NCBI GenBank assembly: GCA_046297935.1
Contig: JBKBHA010000001.1
Coordinates: 1 to 64,000 of the forward strand
From: CAYMZZ01 sp046297935
Lineage (GTDB): Bacteria; Bacteroidota; Bacteroidia; Chitinophagales; Chitinophagaceae
Direction: 5' to 3'
Length of the DNA stretch: 64,000 bases
Made by a program: the position numbers and the translations under genes
In this document: positions 27,194 through 36,342 of the stretch, in pieces
Numbering within the stretch: the stretch's first letter is position 1
How the letters are laid out: the number at the start of each line of letters is the position of its first letter
The notes under the pieces: model-generated
What the model saw: the letters and a program-made list of their open reading frames with translations, nothing else
Told to the model about the DNA's origin: nothing
Database searches by the model: none

Positions 27194-29148
27194 GTGAAGC
27201 TATTACCTGGATCCAGTAGCACGAAACTGTAAGGATCAAGTAATAGTGGCTGTCGCGCGTTGGCGGGACGCCAGGTTTTTTCTGACCAATGATCAAAGAA
27301 CTGCTCAGGCAGCGTAAATTTTTCAGCAATCACATTCCAGTTAATTCCCTGTGGCCTTCCATGAAAATTGAAGAAGGCAAAAAGCCGCTCTTGCCCGAGG
27401 GATCGCACAAAGCCTGCGATGTGCCGGTTAAAAGGTGAAAGCCATTCGATATTGCTGTGGTCGGCCAGCACAGGCAGCGAGCGACGAATCTTCGCCAGAC
27501 GAGCAGTGCCTTCAAATATCTTCTGTTCAATGCTTCCACTGATATTTCTTCGGTTGTTTTTTTCCCAGTCAATTGTGGGACGATGCATCCAGCGATTATC
27601 GTAATGACGTGCAGGATCTGACTCAAAACTGTAATCGTTTGTATAACCCACTTCATCTCCGTAATAGAGCATTGGTAATCCACCCAGAAAAAAGCTATGC
27701 GCCTGCATGAGAAGGATTTTTTTAATGGCCAGATGAAGAGGCTCGGGTGAGCTTTGCTCACGGGCGGTTTCCAAACCACACAGAGAGGCCAGGCTGCCAC
27801 TGATTCGGGCATCACCCGTACGGGGATTGTAGGAGAAAAGATCGCCCCTTGCCGGAGAGTCTGCAAATTTTCCCGAATAATACTGTTGCAAAAAATGTCT
27901 ATGGGCACGTGGGTCCCAGCCTGCCTCACGAATAGTATGATCGTTGTAACCAAGCCCAATATCGTCGTGACAACGTGTATAGGTGATCCAGCTGGTGCCG
28001 AATGGCTTTTGCAAAATGCTATGTTGAGCGGCCAGCATCACTCTTGTGTCACCGGTCGCCAGCATATCCCACTGCAATGCCATGTGAGTGGCATTGTAGG
28101 CAAAATCACATTCTTTTGCTTTGAATGCACCAGTGCCGAAGTACTGCATAATTTCTTCCGGTGCAACGATCGCTTCGCCCAACAGGGCCATACCGGGTGC
28201 GGCGACTTGTACACACTGGCGGATTAATCGCAGGAGCGTATGGGCCTGGGGAAGATTTTGGCAACTGGTTCCGGTCTGTTTCCAAATGAAAGCCGGTGCG
28301 TCGATACGAAGCACGTCTACTCCAAGGTTGGCGTAAAACAGTACATTTTCAATCATGGCCAGCAATACCCGCGGATTGCTGTAGTTCAGATCCCATTGAT
28401 ACTGGTGAAATACCGTCATCACCCATTTTCCACATTCTGCAATGTAGGTGAAGTTGCCAGGAGCGGCTTCCGGAAATATTTCCGGCATTCCTGATTCGTA
28501 TTGATCGGGAATCTGTCGGTCGGGGAAAAAATAATAAAAATCCTGAAATTCTTTTTCACCCGCCCGCGCTTTCAGTGCCCATTCATGCTGGTCGCTGGTA
28601 TGGTTCAGTACAATGTCGAGCATCAGATACATGTTGCGCTTACGAAGTTCCTCCCGCACACGACGCAGGTCTTCAATGGTGCCGAAGCGTGTGTCCACTT
28701 TTCTGAAGTCGCGAACAGCATAACCACCGTCACTTGCTTCAGGAGGACTATCAAACAAAGGCATCAGGTGTAAGAAATTAACTCCCAGATCCTCGAAATA
28801 CGACAGCTTGCTGGTCAATTGATCGAGTCGGCCACAAAAGCGATCTGTATACAGACTCATGCCTACCAGGTCCTGGCTTAGATACCAAAAGCCTTTGGCC
28901 AGTTTCTCTTCGTCGCGCTTCCGCCACTGGCTATCTCTTGACTGGTGCATGCGCATCAAAAGCGCGCAAAGTTCGTAAAAGGAGGCTTCAGCATCAGGAT
29001 GTTGCTGGTATATTTCCTGATAAAGACTGTGCATTACTCCAACACTGGCCATCAATCGGGTATAAAATGGATTGTCGTTTTCGGCAATGTCCATCTTGGA
29101 TTCTTTAGCCAGTGTATTTATATGCTGGTGGATGGCGTGCTGGTACAT
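27190..29148 (-). CDS. Amylosucrase-type GH13 enzyme
   Basis: A 652-residue GH13_4 enzyme. Amylosucrases transfer glucose from sucrose to a glucan and release fructose; close relatives are plain sucrose hydrolases. Family features: an N-terminal helical domain (residues 1-90), then the (beta/alpha)8 barrel with HLMPLFDSPPEASDGGYAV and DIVLNHTSDQHEW. Catalytic residues are D283 (GVDVLRIDAPAF), E325 (LLGEAI) and D395 (TRCHDDIG). The segment IWKQTGTSCQNLPQAH is typical of amylosucrase. The ATG at 29148 is chosen because the open frame beyond it overlaps the kinase gene. It follows the PfkB kinase by 5 bp; the kinase would phosphorylate the released fructose. Confidence 0.92.
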   Translation of the reverse strand: MYQHAIHQHINTLAKESKMDIAENDNPFYTRLMASVGVMHSLYQEIYQQHPDAEASFYELCALLMRMHQSRDSQWRKRDEEKLAKGFWYLSQDLVGMSLYTDRFCGRLDQLTSKLSYFEDLGVNFLHLMPLFDSPPEASDGGYAVRDFRKVDTRFGTIEDLRRVREELRKRNMYLMLDIVLNHTSDQHEWALKARAGEKEFQDFYYFFPDRQIPDQYESGMPEIFPEAAPGNFTYIAECGKWVMTVFHQYQWDLNYSNPRVLLAMIENVLFYANLGVDVLRIDAPAFIWKQTGTSCQNLPQAHTLLRLIRQCVQVAAPGMALLGEAIVAPEEIMQYFGTGAFKAKECDFAYNATHMALQWDMLATGDTRVMLAAQHSILQKPFGTSWITYTRCHDDIGLGYNDHTIREAGWDPRAHRHFLQQYYSGKFADSPARGDLFSYNPRTGDARISGSLASLCGLETAREQSSPEPLHLAIKKILLMQAHSFFLGGLPMLYYGDEVGYTNDYSFESDPARHYDNRWMHRPTIDWEKNNRRNISGSIEQKIFEGTARLAKIRRSLPVLADHSNIEWLSPFNRHIAGFVRSLGQERLFAFFNFHGRPQGINWNVIAEKFTLPEQFFDHWSEKTWRPANARQPLLLDPYSFVLLDPGNSFT

Positions 29149-29153
29149 AGTTG

Positions 29154-30104
29154 CTACGCAGTTAGAATACTTTTGTTCAGGTGGCGAAATGCTTCCATTG
29201 CTCCCATAAACTCGCAGGTACGAGCTCCGGCCCTGTTGGCGTTGGCCACAATGCGGCACCAGGCTTCCAAATCATTTGCAGGAATCTGTTGCTGTTGAAG
29301 TTGAAAAAGAAGAGCACCTACGAAAGCATCTCCGGCACCGGTTGTATCTACTGGTACAACCGGAATGGCGGGCACAGTTTGAAGTTGTCCGTTGCAACCA
29401 ACCAATGCTCCTTCCTTACCTATCGTGATTGCAAATACTGCATGGCAATCGCGCAATAATTGGTCGGCTGCCTGCTTCACGTCCTTTTGCCCGGTCAGTA
29501 GCTGTGCTTCCTCATCACTTAGTTTAAAGAAATGGCAGGTCTTCAAAAAATGCCAGCTTTGTCTGATAAAATCGGCCTGGCGATCGCGATACAGCAGATG
29601 CCGGTAATTGGGGTCGAAACTGAGAAATAAGCCGCTTTGCCGGCACTGTTCCCAGGTTTGCAGGTAAGTGTCCTGAAGCGGCCCTGGGAGGAAGGCAGTG
29701 GCAGATCCAAAATGGGCAATGCTGTATTGACGCACGTCGAGTTGTTCTAATTCATGTACATTGAGCAATGCGTCGGCTCCTCGATTGAAAAAGAAATCTC
29801 GCTCTCCATTCGGCATGAGTGACACAAAGGCAAAAGTGGTGAAGGCTTCGCTGGTACGCAGCAACCATTGTGTATCTACTCCAAACGATTCAACCAGTTC
29901 GGCAATATGTTCCCCAAAAGGGTCATTGCCAATCTTGCCTGCCAGATGAACGTCTCCACCCAGGGCCGCTATGGCAGCGGCCACGTTGGTGGGCGCGCCA
30001 CCTGCTTTTCGAAGATAGTGTTCGCCCTCTCGCAAAGATTGTCCGCGATCTGTACAAATCATGTCGATCAACGCTTCGCCGATACAAAAAATAGGTTTCG
30101 TCAT
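29154..30104 (-). CDS. PfkB-family carbohydrate kinase, likely fructokinase
   Basis: A 316-residue ribokinase/PfkB-fold kinase of usual length. It shows the N-terminal GEALIDMI strand, the GGAPTNVAAAIAALGG substrate-binding motif and the C-terminal DTTGAGDAFVGAL signature with the catalytic base D259. Its place between an MFS transporter (10 bp) and an amylosucrase (5 bp) makes fructose the likely substrate, since amylosucrase action on sucrose frees fructose. Substrate specificity is inferred from context and not from specific residues. Confidence 0.9.
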   Translation of the reverse strand: MTKPIFCIGEALIDMICTDRGQSLREGEHYLRKAGGAPTNVAAAIAALGGDVHLAGKIGNDPFGEHIAELVESFGVDTQWLLRTSEAFTTFAFVSLMPNGERDFFFNRGADALLNVHELEQLDVRQYSIAHFGSATAFLPGPLQDTYLQTWEQCRQSGLFLSFDPNYRHLLYRDRQADFIRQSWHFLKTCHFFKLSDEEAQLLTGQKDVKQAADQLLRDCHAVFAITIGKEGALVGCNGQLQTVPAIPVVPVDTTGAGDAFVGALLFQLQQQQIPANDLEAWCRIVANANRAGARTCEFMGAMEAFRHLNKSILTA

Positions 30105-30114
30105 AACGTATAAA

Positions 30115-31449
30115 TTAATGCGCCGGTCCCGGAACGAGCATCGAATCGCTGGAAGCGGGCTTCGCTTTTACCCAAATCATAGACAGGCCTCCTGCAATGA
30201 GCAGGGCACCGGCCAGCATAATGGCATTGGTGGGTTTGCTCCCCAGCAGGCTGTCGTAGAGCAACGGCATCGTGAATGTTTCCAGCAGCATGGGGATCAC
30301 AATGAACATATTAAAAATGCCCATATAAACCCCTGTACGATTCGGTGGAATGCTGCCTGCCAGAAGAATGTACGGATTACCCATCATGCTTGCCCAGCAG
30401 AGACCCAGCCCCAGCATCGGTATCAACAGTTGATTTTTTTCGGGTATAAATGGTATCGTGATAAGACCGATACCGGCCAGCGTTAAACAGATCAAATGTA
30501 AATACCGGGGACTGTACCTGCGGGCCAGCCATGCCAGCCCAAAAGCTGACACAAAAGCCACGCCATTATAAAACGCACCCATCGGGCCAACCCATAATTC
30601 AGCTTCACGAAATCCGGTGCTGGCAGCATCCTGTGTATGATAGATCGATTCGGAAACGGCCTTAGCTATAAACTGCCAGTAGATGAACATGGCATACCAA
30701 CTGAAGAGCATCATGGGCGCCATTTGCCGCATGGTGTCGGGCATTTCGCGAAAAGCATCTGCAATTTCACGTAAACTGGCAGCAAGGCCACGCGGCTTGC
30801 TTTTTATTTCCTCTTCCTCGGCTGCAGATAGCGGCAGCTCACGCGTTGTGTAAAGTGTCCATCCAATTGATCCGATGGAAACAACTGCTCCAATTACAAA
30901 GGCAATTACAGTGGTGCTGGGAATGGCGCCAGTTTTATCGTTGCTGGCCATGCCCAGTATATTAATTAATAAGAAGGGTGTGAGGTAGGAGAGCGTTTGA
31001 CCAAGCCCCGTGAAGGCACTTTGGGTCAAAAACCCAATGGAATGTTGTTCGCGGCTGAGACGGTCACTTACAAATGCCCTGTAGGGCTCCTGGGTGATGT
31101 TGTTAGCAGCATCAAGAATCCATAGAATACTGGCGGCCATCCATACAGAAGAACTAAATGGCATGGCCAGCAGAGCCAAACTGCAAAATATGGCTCCCAC
31201 CAGAAAATAAGGGCGACGTCGGCCCCAACGGCTCAACGTGCGATCGCTCATGGCACCCACTATTGGTTGCACAATGAGGCCGGTCATAGGTCCGGCAAGC
31301 CACAACAGCGGCAGGGTTTTTTCTTCTGCGCCCAGGTAAGAGTAGATAGGGCTCATATTCGCCTGCTGCAGACCAAAACTGTACTGCAGGCCGAAGAACC
31401 CAAGGTTCATGTTGAGTATTTGCCAAAAAGAAAGAGTTGGCTTTTGCAT
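30115..31449 (-). CDS. MFS sugar transporter, sucrose/maltose type
   Basis: A 444-residue integral membrane transporter with 12 predicted helices. The N-terminus NLGFFGLQYSFGLQQANMSPIY and the loop after the second helix (DRTLSRWGRRRPYFLVGAI) are typical of the SUT/GPH-like disaccharide symporters found next to sucrose or maltose enzymes in Bacteroidota and Proteobacteria. It is the first gene of the transporter-kinase-amylosucrase operon, so sucrose is the likely substrate. An operator-like palindrome lies about 100 bp upstream. Confidence 0.88.
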   Translation of the reverse strand: MQKPTLSFWQILNMNLGFFGLQYSFGLQQANMSPIYSYLGAEEKTLPLLWLAGPMTGLIVQPIVGAMSDRTLSRWGRRRPYFLVGAIFCSLALLAMPFSSSVWMAASILWILDAANNITQEPYRAFVSDRLSREQHSIGFLTQSAFTGLGQTLSYLTPFLLINILGMASNDKTGAIPSTTVIAFVIGAVVSIGSIGWTLYTTRELPLSAAEEEEIKSKPRGLAASLREIADAFREMPDTMRQMAPMMLFSWYAMFIYWQFIAKAVSESIYHTQDAASTGFREAELWVGPMGAFYNGVAFVSAFGLAWLARRYSPRYLHLICLTLAGIGLITIPFIPEKNQLLIPMLGLGLCWASMMGNPYILLAGSIPPNRTGVYMGIFNMFIVIPMLLETFTMPLLYDSLLGSKPTNAIMLAGALLIAGGLSMIWVKAKPASSDSMLVPGPAH

Positions 31450-31549
31450 GGCAGGCTATTTCGTTAGTGATTCCGCACCAATCGGTGAAGGATCACTCCG
31501 AAAATAGTGTCGAAATAGCCTAAAAAGTGCAGGAAATCAAGCTTTTCCG

Positions 31550-31565
31550 CTGCAATCGTTTGCAG
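31550..31565. promoter_or_regulatory. LacI-operator-like palindrome upstream of the sucrose-type operon
   Basis: CTGCAATCGTTTGCAG is a 16-bp inverted repeat with a single mismatched pair near the centre and a central CG. It shares the GCAAwCGwTTGC core with the perfect palindrome at 1051-1066. It is about 100 bp upstream of the MFS start and begins one base after the HD-gene stop. Likely regulators are the LacI proteins at 23034 and 28, which share their recognition helix. Confidence 0.65.
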
Positions 31566-31566
31566 C

Positions 31567-32166
31567 CTACTCAACCTGTTTTTGAGCCGAAATGATAAAA
31601 ATGATCAGTTCTTCAAGCGACACATCCAGGCGGCTGAGGGCATCCTGAATATCATCCCGACTTACCTGAGCAGCAAAGGAGGGAGTCTTCAGTCTTTTCA
31701 ATACACTTTTTGCTTCCAGGCCTTCGTAACCCGTAGGTCTTATCAACGCAGCGGCATGTATAAAACCAGACAACTCGTCGATGGCATAGATCATTTTGTC
31801 CATTCGGCTTACAGGTTCCACACCAAAATAACGAGGGCCGTGAGAAGCAATGCAATGAATGACTTCCGGATCTATTTTCCGCTGTTCCAGTTCTTCGATA
31901 ATCACGCGACAATGATCATCCGGAAATTTTTCCCAATCTGCATCATGCAGCAGGCCGGCCAGGTACCATTTGCGGGATTCTGATTCAGACAGTCCTTCCT
32001 TTTCTATGGCCCATGCTTTCATTACGGCCGCCACCTGTTTCATATGCAAACGCAGCCTCTCATTCGGTACCCACTCGTTTAGGAGATCAGTGGCTTCCTG
32101 GTCGGTAAGCAAATTGCCGGCATTTGCCGGGTCGCCAAAATGGGAGCGATTGAGCAGGTGTGGCAT
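31567..32166 (-). CDS. HD-domain phosphohydrolase-like protein
   Basis: A 199-residue HD-superfamily protein. The metal-binding HD pair is in YLAGLLHDADWEKFP, an upstream histidine is in LRLHMKQV, and a downstream histidine is in IHCIASHGPR. Proteins of this type are small metal-dependent hydrolases of unknown substrate, sometimes nucleotidases. The start at 32166 precedes the conserved domain; an in-frame later ATG would cut the first metal ligand. It lies between pdxA and the sucrose-type operon but has no obvious link to either. Confidence 0.8.
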   Translation of the reverse strand: MPHLLNRSHFGDPANAGNLLTDQEATDLLNEWVPNERLRLHMKQVAAVMKAWAIEKEGLSESESRKWYLAGLLHDADWEKFPDDHCRVIIEELEQRKIDPEVIHCIASHGPRYFGVEPVSRMDKMIYAIDELSGFIHAAALIRPTGYEGLEAKSVLKRLKTPSFAAQVSRDDIQDALSRLDVSLEELIIFIISAQKQVE

Positions 32167-32168
32167 AA

Positions 32169-32221
32169 TCCCATACCCCTACCGGGGCTATTTTAAAGTA
32201 ATCAAATTCCCCTTTAGGGGC
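32169..32221. repeat. Small hairpin pair between HD gene and pdxA
   Basis: Two G/C clusters, CCCCTACCGGGG (32176-32187) and CCCCTTTAGGGG (32209-32220), each form a short hairpin separated by 21 bp of A/T-rich DNA. The arrangement is similar to small extragenic hairpins common in Bacteroidota genomes. It could also contribute to termination or mRNA ends after pdxA. No second copy was found in this window. Confidence 0.4.
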
Positions 32222-32229
32222 AAGTAGGA

Positions 32230-33318
32230 CTATTCTCTGATTTCCTCGTCTTCCATGCGCGCAAATACCTCTGGCTTCAGCTTTTGAAGTGGGTTCTTGC
32301 GATTGTCGTCGTACCCGGCACGGCGCCGAATGATGTCGATACAATCAAAAATAGCAGTTAAGAACGATTCCGGGTCGGCCTTGCCTTTGCCGGCAATGTC
32401 GAAAGCGACACCGTGATCTGGCGAAGTGCGTACTACCGGCAGCCCTGCTGTGTAGTTAATGCCCTCGCCGGAAGCCAATGCCTTAAATGGGATCAGCCCC
32501 TGGTCATGATACATGGCCAGCACTGCATCAAACTTCAAATGACTGCGTCGGGCAAAAAATGCATCGGCGCTGTAGGGACCCACCACCAACATATTGTTGT
32601 TCTTCGCTTCTTTGATGGCGGGGCGAATGATCTGTTCTTCTTCGGTACCCACCAGTCCTTCGTCGCCTGCGTGTGGATTAAGACCCAATACCGCAATCCG
32701 CGGTTTATCGATTCCAAAATCGCGTTGCAAACTGCGATGCATGATCTGCAATTTGCTGAGAATATTTTCTTTGGTGATATAACGGGCAACTTCTGAAAGA
32801 GGCACATGTTCAGTTACCAGGCCGACCCTGAAATCGCCCGCACACATCATCATCGTTACATCATTTACCTGAAAACTGTCTTTCAGGAAAGGAGTGTGAC
32901 CGGTAAAGCTGAACTCGGGCGATTGAATATTTTTTTTATGAACAGGAGCTGTTACCAGCCCATCGATTTGTTTTTGTTTCAAGGCTGCCACGGCTGTCTG
33001 TAGCGACAGTACAGCGTATTTACCGCCAATATCGGTAAGCTGACCCGGAGTGATGGCTACATCTTCTTCCCAGCAGCTGAACACATTTACCTGCTTTTGG
33101 TTAAGTCGACTGTAGTCTCTGGTGCTTTGGTAATTAAAGTGGGTATCGCCAATGGTTTTGCGGTAAAAGTTTACCGCTTTGTTTGACGCGAAAATGACCG
33201 GTGTGCAAAGTTCGAGGAGTCGAACATCGGAAAAACATTTCACGACCAGTTCCAGCCCGATTCCGTTCAGATCCCCACAGGTTATTCCAATCACCGGGCG
33301 GTATTCAGCATTCGTCAT
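32230..33318 (-). CDS. pdxA: 4-hydroxythreonine-4-phosphate dehydrogenase
   Basis: A 362-residue PdxA, the enzyme oxidising 4-phosphohydroxy-L-threonine in pyridoxal-phosphate synthesis. The metal-binding histidines are in the expected places: SFTGHTPFLKD, GLNPHAGDEGLVG and MYHDQGLIPFK. The N-terminal IGITCGDLNGIGLEL matches the family start, and length is normal (about 330-365). It is cytoplasmic and forms dimers in characterised members. No other PLP-biosynthesis gene is adjacent. Confidence 0.95.
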   Translation of the reverse strand: MTNAEYRPVIGITCGDLNGIGLELVVKCFSDVRLLELCTPVIFASNKAVNFYRKTIGDTHFNYQSTRDYSRLNQKQVNVFSCWEEDVAITPGQLTDIGGKYAVLSLQTAVAALKQKQIDGLVTAPVHKKNIQSPEFSFTGHTPFLKDSFQVNDVTMMMCAGDFRVGLVTEHVPLSEVARYITKENILSKLQIMHRSLQRDFGIDKPRIAVLGLNPHAGDEGLVGTEEEQIIRPAIKEAKNNNMLVVGPYSADAFFARRSHLKFDAVLAMYHDQGLIPFKALASGEGINYTAGLPVVRTSPDHGVAFDIAGKGKADPESFLTAIFDCIDIIRRRAGYDDNRKNPLQKLKPEVFARMEDEEIRE

Positions 33319-33345
33319 TTATATCAGTTTCGACAAAAATAAAAA

Positions 33346-33366
33346 AAACGGCCGAAAGGGCCGTTT
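33346..33366 (-). terminator. Rho-independent terminator of the T9SS cargo gene
   Basis: AAACGGCC (33346-33353) pairs with GGCCGTTT (33359-33366) across a 5-nt loop. On the minus strand the stem is followed by an unbroken T run. It lies 7 bp past the stop of the minus-strand gene that ends at 33373. Confidence 0.85.
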
Positions 33367-33372
33367 CCATTA

Positions 33373-36159
33373 TTATTGGTGAATGATTCGCCGGGTTTTG
33401 AATTTTCCGTCAGCTGTACTGACCCTAAGCGTGTAAACCCCGGGAACGAGTTGATCGGTGCTCTCTACCTGCATCGCATTCACGCCTGCGTAAACAAGCT
33501 GTTTCTCGTTGCGAACCAGTCGGCCATTATTGTCGTACAACTCAATCGTTACACTACTGTTCTGCGCTATTGTAAGGTCGAACCGCAGACTCTGTTTAAA
33601 TGGATTGATCAGGTTCGACAGGTCGAACTCAAGCACCTCGGGTTTCAATGCAATTATTTGCGACAATTTTCGCTGATGATTAGGAGCATCAAGAACAATC
33701 CGGTACCATGCCTGTGTTTGAAGCGGCGATGTTTCGGTGAAACTGTAATAGTTGGTAGCAGCACCATTGTTATACCCCTGGATCGTACCGATGCGTTCGA
33801 AATTGCTGCCATTTAGGCTTTTTTCAACTGAATAGGTGGTTGGACCTTCTTCGCGGCTAGTGCTCCATTGCAGACGGCTTTGACTGTTGACCAGTCGGCC
33901 ATTGAACTGAAGTATGTTGGTACTTAATACATCGCCGCAATCGAGCACAGCCAGGCTGATGATACTGATGCCATCGGTCACCTGGCAGTCGTTGCTGCTC
34001 AGGTTATCAGAAGTAGTGGCTACAATTACCCGGTACCGGTCGCCGCTGTCGCTCACTGCAGTGTTGGTGTTGGGAACGGTATAGGAAGTGATATATTCAT
34101 ACTCATTGTTGCCGTTGAGTACGGGTGTTGCATTGCCAGGACTTCCAACATCGGTCCAGGTGGCACCGTTGTCAATACTGCGCTGCCATTGGAAGTGAGT
34201 ATAATTGCCGAAATAAGATCTGACCGTGTCATAAATGGTGAGTGCATTTCCTTCACAAACATTTGGATTGAGCGAAGGTGAGTAGCTCATGTTTGGCAAA
34301 CAGGTTGCAATGGAGATATCGTCCATTGCCCAGTCGTTGCCACCGCCGCCCTGTGCATTGTTACGGATAGCGAAAGTGGCACTGGTCTGCGAAGGGCCGG
34401 TAACGAATACAAAGCCTTTTTTTACCCAGCCGTTTACCTGCATTTCACCTGTGCTGTATCGGTCCAGATCATCAAGCGAAAAAGTGAGATTCGGCAGTAC
34501 GCCCGGCTGGCGAGGCAAATACGAAGTACCAACCGAGTCTATTCCGCAGGTTGGGCATATATTCCTGAACCAGGCAGAGAATTCGTAGTAGGTATTTGGA
34601 CAGAGATTATTGATAGTTTGCCGGAAAGTTTCAGACGCAACATAGTCAGCGTTCACCATCAGCATGTATCCGCTGGAATCAGTAGGGCCGGGTGGTATAT
34701 TACCGATCGCATCATTCGTGCCAGTATGGTCGCCATCTATATCCCAGTGGCCATTGTGCATTCGAAAGGCGCAGGCATTTTCGTCAGGAGCAGCCAACAC
34801 ACAGTTAGGCGTACGTTCGGCGGTACGGATGGTGCCGCTACGGGGGCTCAAATTCTTCACAATACTATACTGCCCATCGCCGGTTCCCACGGAGGCCGAA
34901 GTAGATACTCTGGTATAGCCGGGTATCGGGAAATCCAGATCATATGATCGGTTCAAGTCCGTGCCTCCTCCAAAAGTACCCCCCGATTCCTGCGCGTTAT
35001 TTACACCTGTTGCGTTGGCGCACAGGCTTTGCGGATCGCTGATTAGAATACGGTATTGAGTTGAATTGATTGAAAAATCAGGTGTGGTGGGGCCATTCTT
35101 ATATAAAAACTTTCCTGTACCTAACGTAATTGTATCGCCAACAGCACCGGTAACTACTACCTGGTACGATGTTGCGAATAACAGACCGCCACCGCCACGG
35201 GGATTATTATTGCTTCGCATCTGTCCGGTTCCAACGGTGCTGGTCTCCGTATTATCGGCCGGAGCACTGGTTGAGGAACCAGCAAATCCCAAATTGAGCC
35301 TCACATTGTATTCGCCGGGACCGGGACTTGCCGTATAGGTTGCTGCATCGTCGCCCGCTGTTGTGGTGAATGCATAATAGGTCAACCCTTCATTTGTGAT
35401 TACACGGATAGAGTCGTCGGTACCCGTAAGCATAGATGTATTGCTGGGAAGATTGCTTACATATCGGGTATTATACAGCGTGCCGCTGGTGAAGTGAATT
35501 GTCATGCGGATCTCCAAAGTGTCTCCGGGTTGCACAACACCGCCAACTGATTTTTTCGACACGTTCAAATAGCTGTTTCCGAAGCGAGGTACCGGATTAG
35601 TAACACAAATATCAAATCCCCACGCACTTCCGCTGCTGGTGTTTGCGGAGTTGTTATTAGTTGAAATTCGGATATAGTAAGTGTTGCCTACGGTTAATCC
35701 TGAGCCTCCTACCGCCGTACCTATGTCCAGCGAGTTAGTAGTAACACCCGCTGCACTGCTGTTACATGCAATGGATGTATAAGTGACGCAGTTGGTCGAC
35801 AGAAGTTGGATCATGGTACCATTGCCTCGGGCAGCATTCCTCAAATCGCTTCCAATGTTGGTGAGCGATATAATCGGATACGACGAAGTGGCCACAAAGG
35901 AGTACCATACATCGGCAGAGCCGGTATTACCCGCACCACAACTGGGAATGCCAGCGGTAGCGTCAGCGCTTTTTAATGTTTGTCCGGTCAGGCGGCTGCT
36001 GCCGGTGACACAGGTATTACCAGGGGTAAGGGTTCGTGCGGTAGCGCAAGTATTATTGCCGGGCTGAGCCCAAACAATCACCGGCCCTGCGGCCATACAA
36101 AGGCCCAATGCAAACAGCCGGGTTATAATAGTTGCATACCTGGTGGTATGTGGTTTCAT
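33373..36159 (-). CDS. Secreted T9SS cargo protein, function unknown
   Basis: A 928-residue secreted protein. The ATG at 36159 is preferred because it starts directly before the signal peptide (LFALGLCMAAGPVIVWAQ); the open frame reaches 36204. The N-terminal region (NNTCATARTLTPGNTC, then VWYSFVAT) resembles beta-sandwich adhesion-type domains. A middle segment (DYVASETFRQTINNLCPNTYYEFSAW) resembles carbohydrate-binding-like domains of Bacteroidota surface proteins. The C-terminus is a type A sorting domain (LSNLINPFKQSLRFDL, ending GVYTLRVSTADGKFKTRRI). It is therefore exported by the type IX system to the cell surface or medium. No catalytic motif is seen. It diverges from the PQQ dehydrogenase gene. 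Confidence 0.85.
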   Translation of the reverse strand: MKPHTTRYATIITRLFALGLCMAAGPVIVWAQPGNNTCATARTLTPGNTCVTGSSRLTGQTLKSADATAGIPSCGAGNTGSADVWYSFVATSSYPIISLTNIGSDLRNAARGNGTMIQLLSTNCVTYTSIACNSSAAGVTTNSLDIGTAVGGSGLTVGNTYYIRISTNNNSANTSSGSAWGFDICVTNPVPRFGNSYLNVSKKSVGGVVQPGDTLEIRMTIHFTSGTLYNTRYVSNLPSNTSMLTGTDDSIRVITNEGLTYYAFTTTAGDDAATYTASPGPGEYNVRLNLGFAGSSTSAPADNTETSTVGTGQMRSNNNPRGGGGLLFATSYQVVVTGAVGDTITLGTGKFLYKNGPTTPDFSINSTQYRILISDPQSLCANATGVNNAQESGGTFGGGTDLNRSYDLDFPIPGYTRVSTSASVGTGDGQYSIVKNLSPRSGTIRTAERTPNCVLAAPDENACAFRMHNGHWDIDGDHTGTNDAIGNIPPGPTDSSGYMLMVNADYVASETFRQTINNLCPNTYYEFSAWFRNICPTCGIDSVGTSYLPRQPGVLPNLTFSLDDLDRYSTGEMQVNGWVKKGFVFVTGPSQTSATFAIRNNAQGGGGNDWAMDDISIATCLPNMSYSPSLNPNVCEGNALTIYDTVRSYFGNYTHFQWQRSIDNGATWTDVGSPGNATPVLNGNNEYEYITSYTVPNTNTAVSDSGDRYRVIVATTSDNLSSNDCQVTDGISIISLAVLDCGDVLSTNILQFNGRLVNSQSRLQWSTSREEGPTTYSVEKSLNGSNFERIGTIQGYNNGAATNYYSFTETSPLQTQAWYRIVLDAPNHQRKLSQIIALKPEVLEFDLSNLINPFKQSLRFDLTIAQNSSVTIELYDNNGRLVRNEKQLVYAGVNAMQVESTDQLVPGVYTLRVSTADGKFKTRRIIHQ

Positions 36160-36342
36160 TTTGATGGATGTCGGAATTTTTCTTAGGATAAACGAGCCTA
36201 ACAAAGAAACGGATTGACGCGTAGCACTGCAATAGGAAAAAAGCCAAATGTTCTTCGTAAAAATACGAATGAAAAAAGGGGTGAATATCCCAATGCATAT
36301 GCCAACTTATCTCAATATTTTGTGACCTTAAATCCGGTTTCA

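Noticed and set aside
29149..29259. Longer amylosucrase start overlapping the kinase gene
   Set aside because: The extra residues do not resemble amylosucrase, and the ATG at 29148 gives a normal start 5 bp after the kinase stop.
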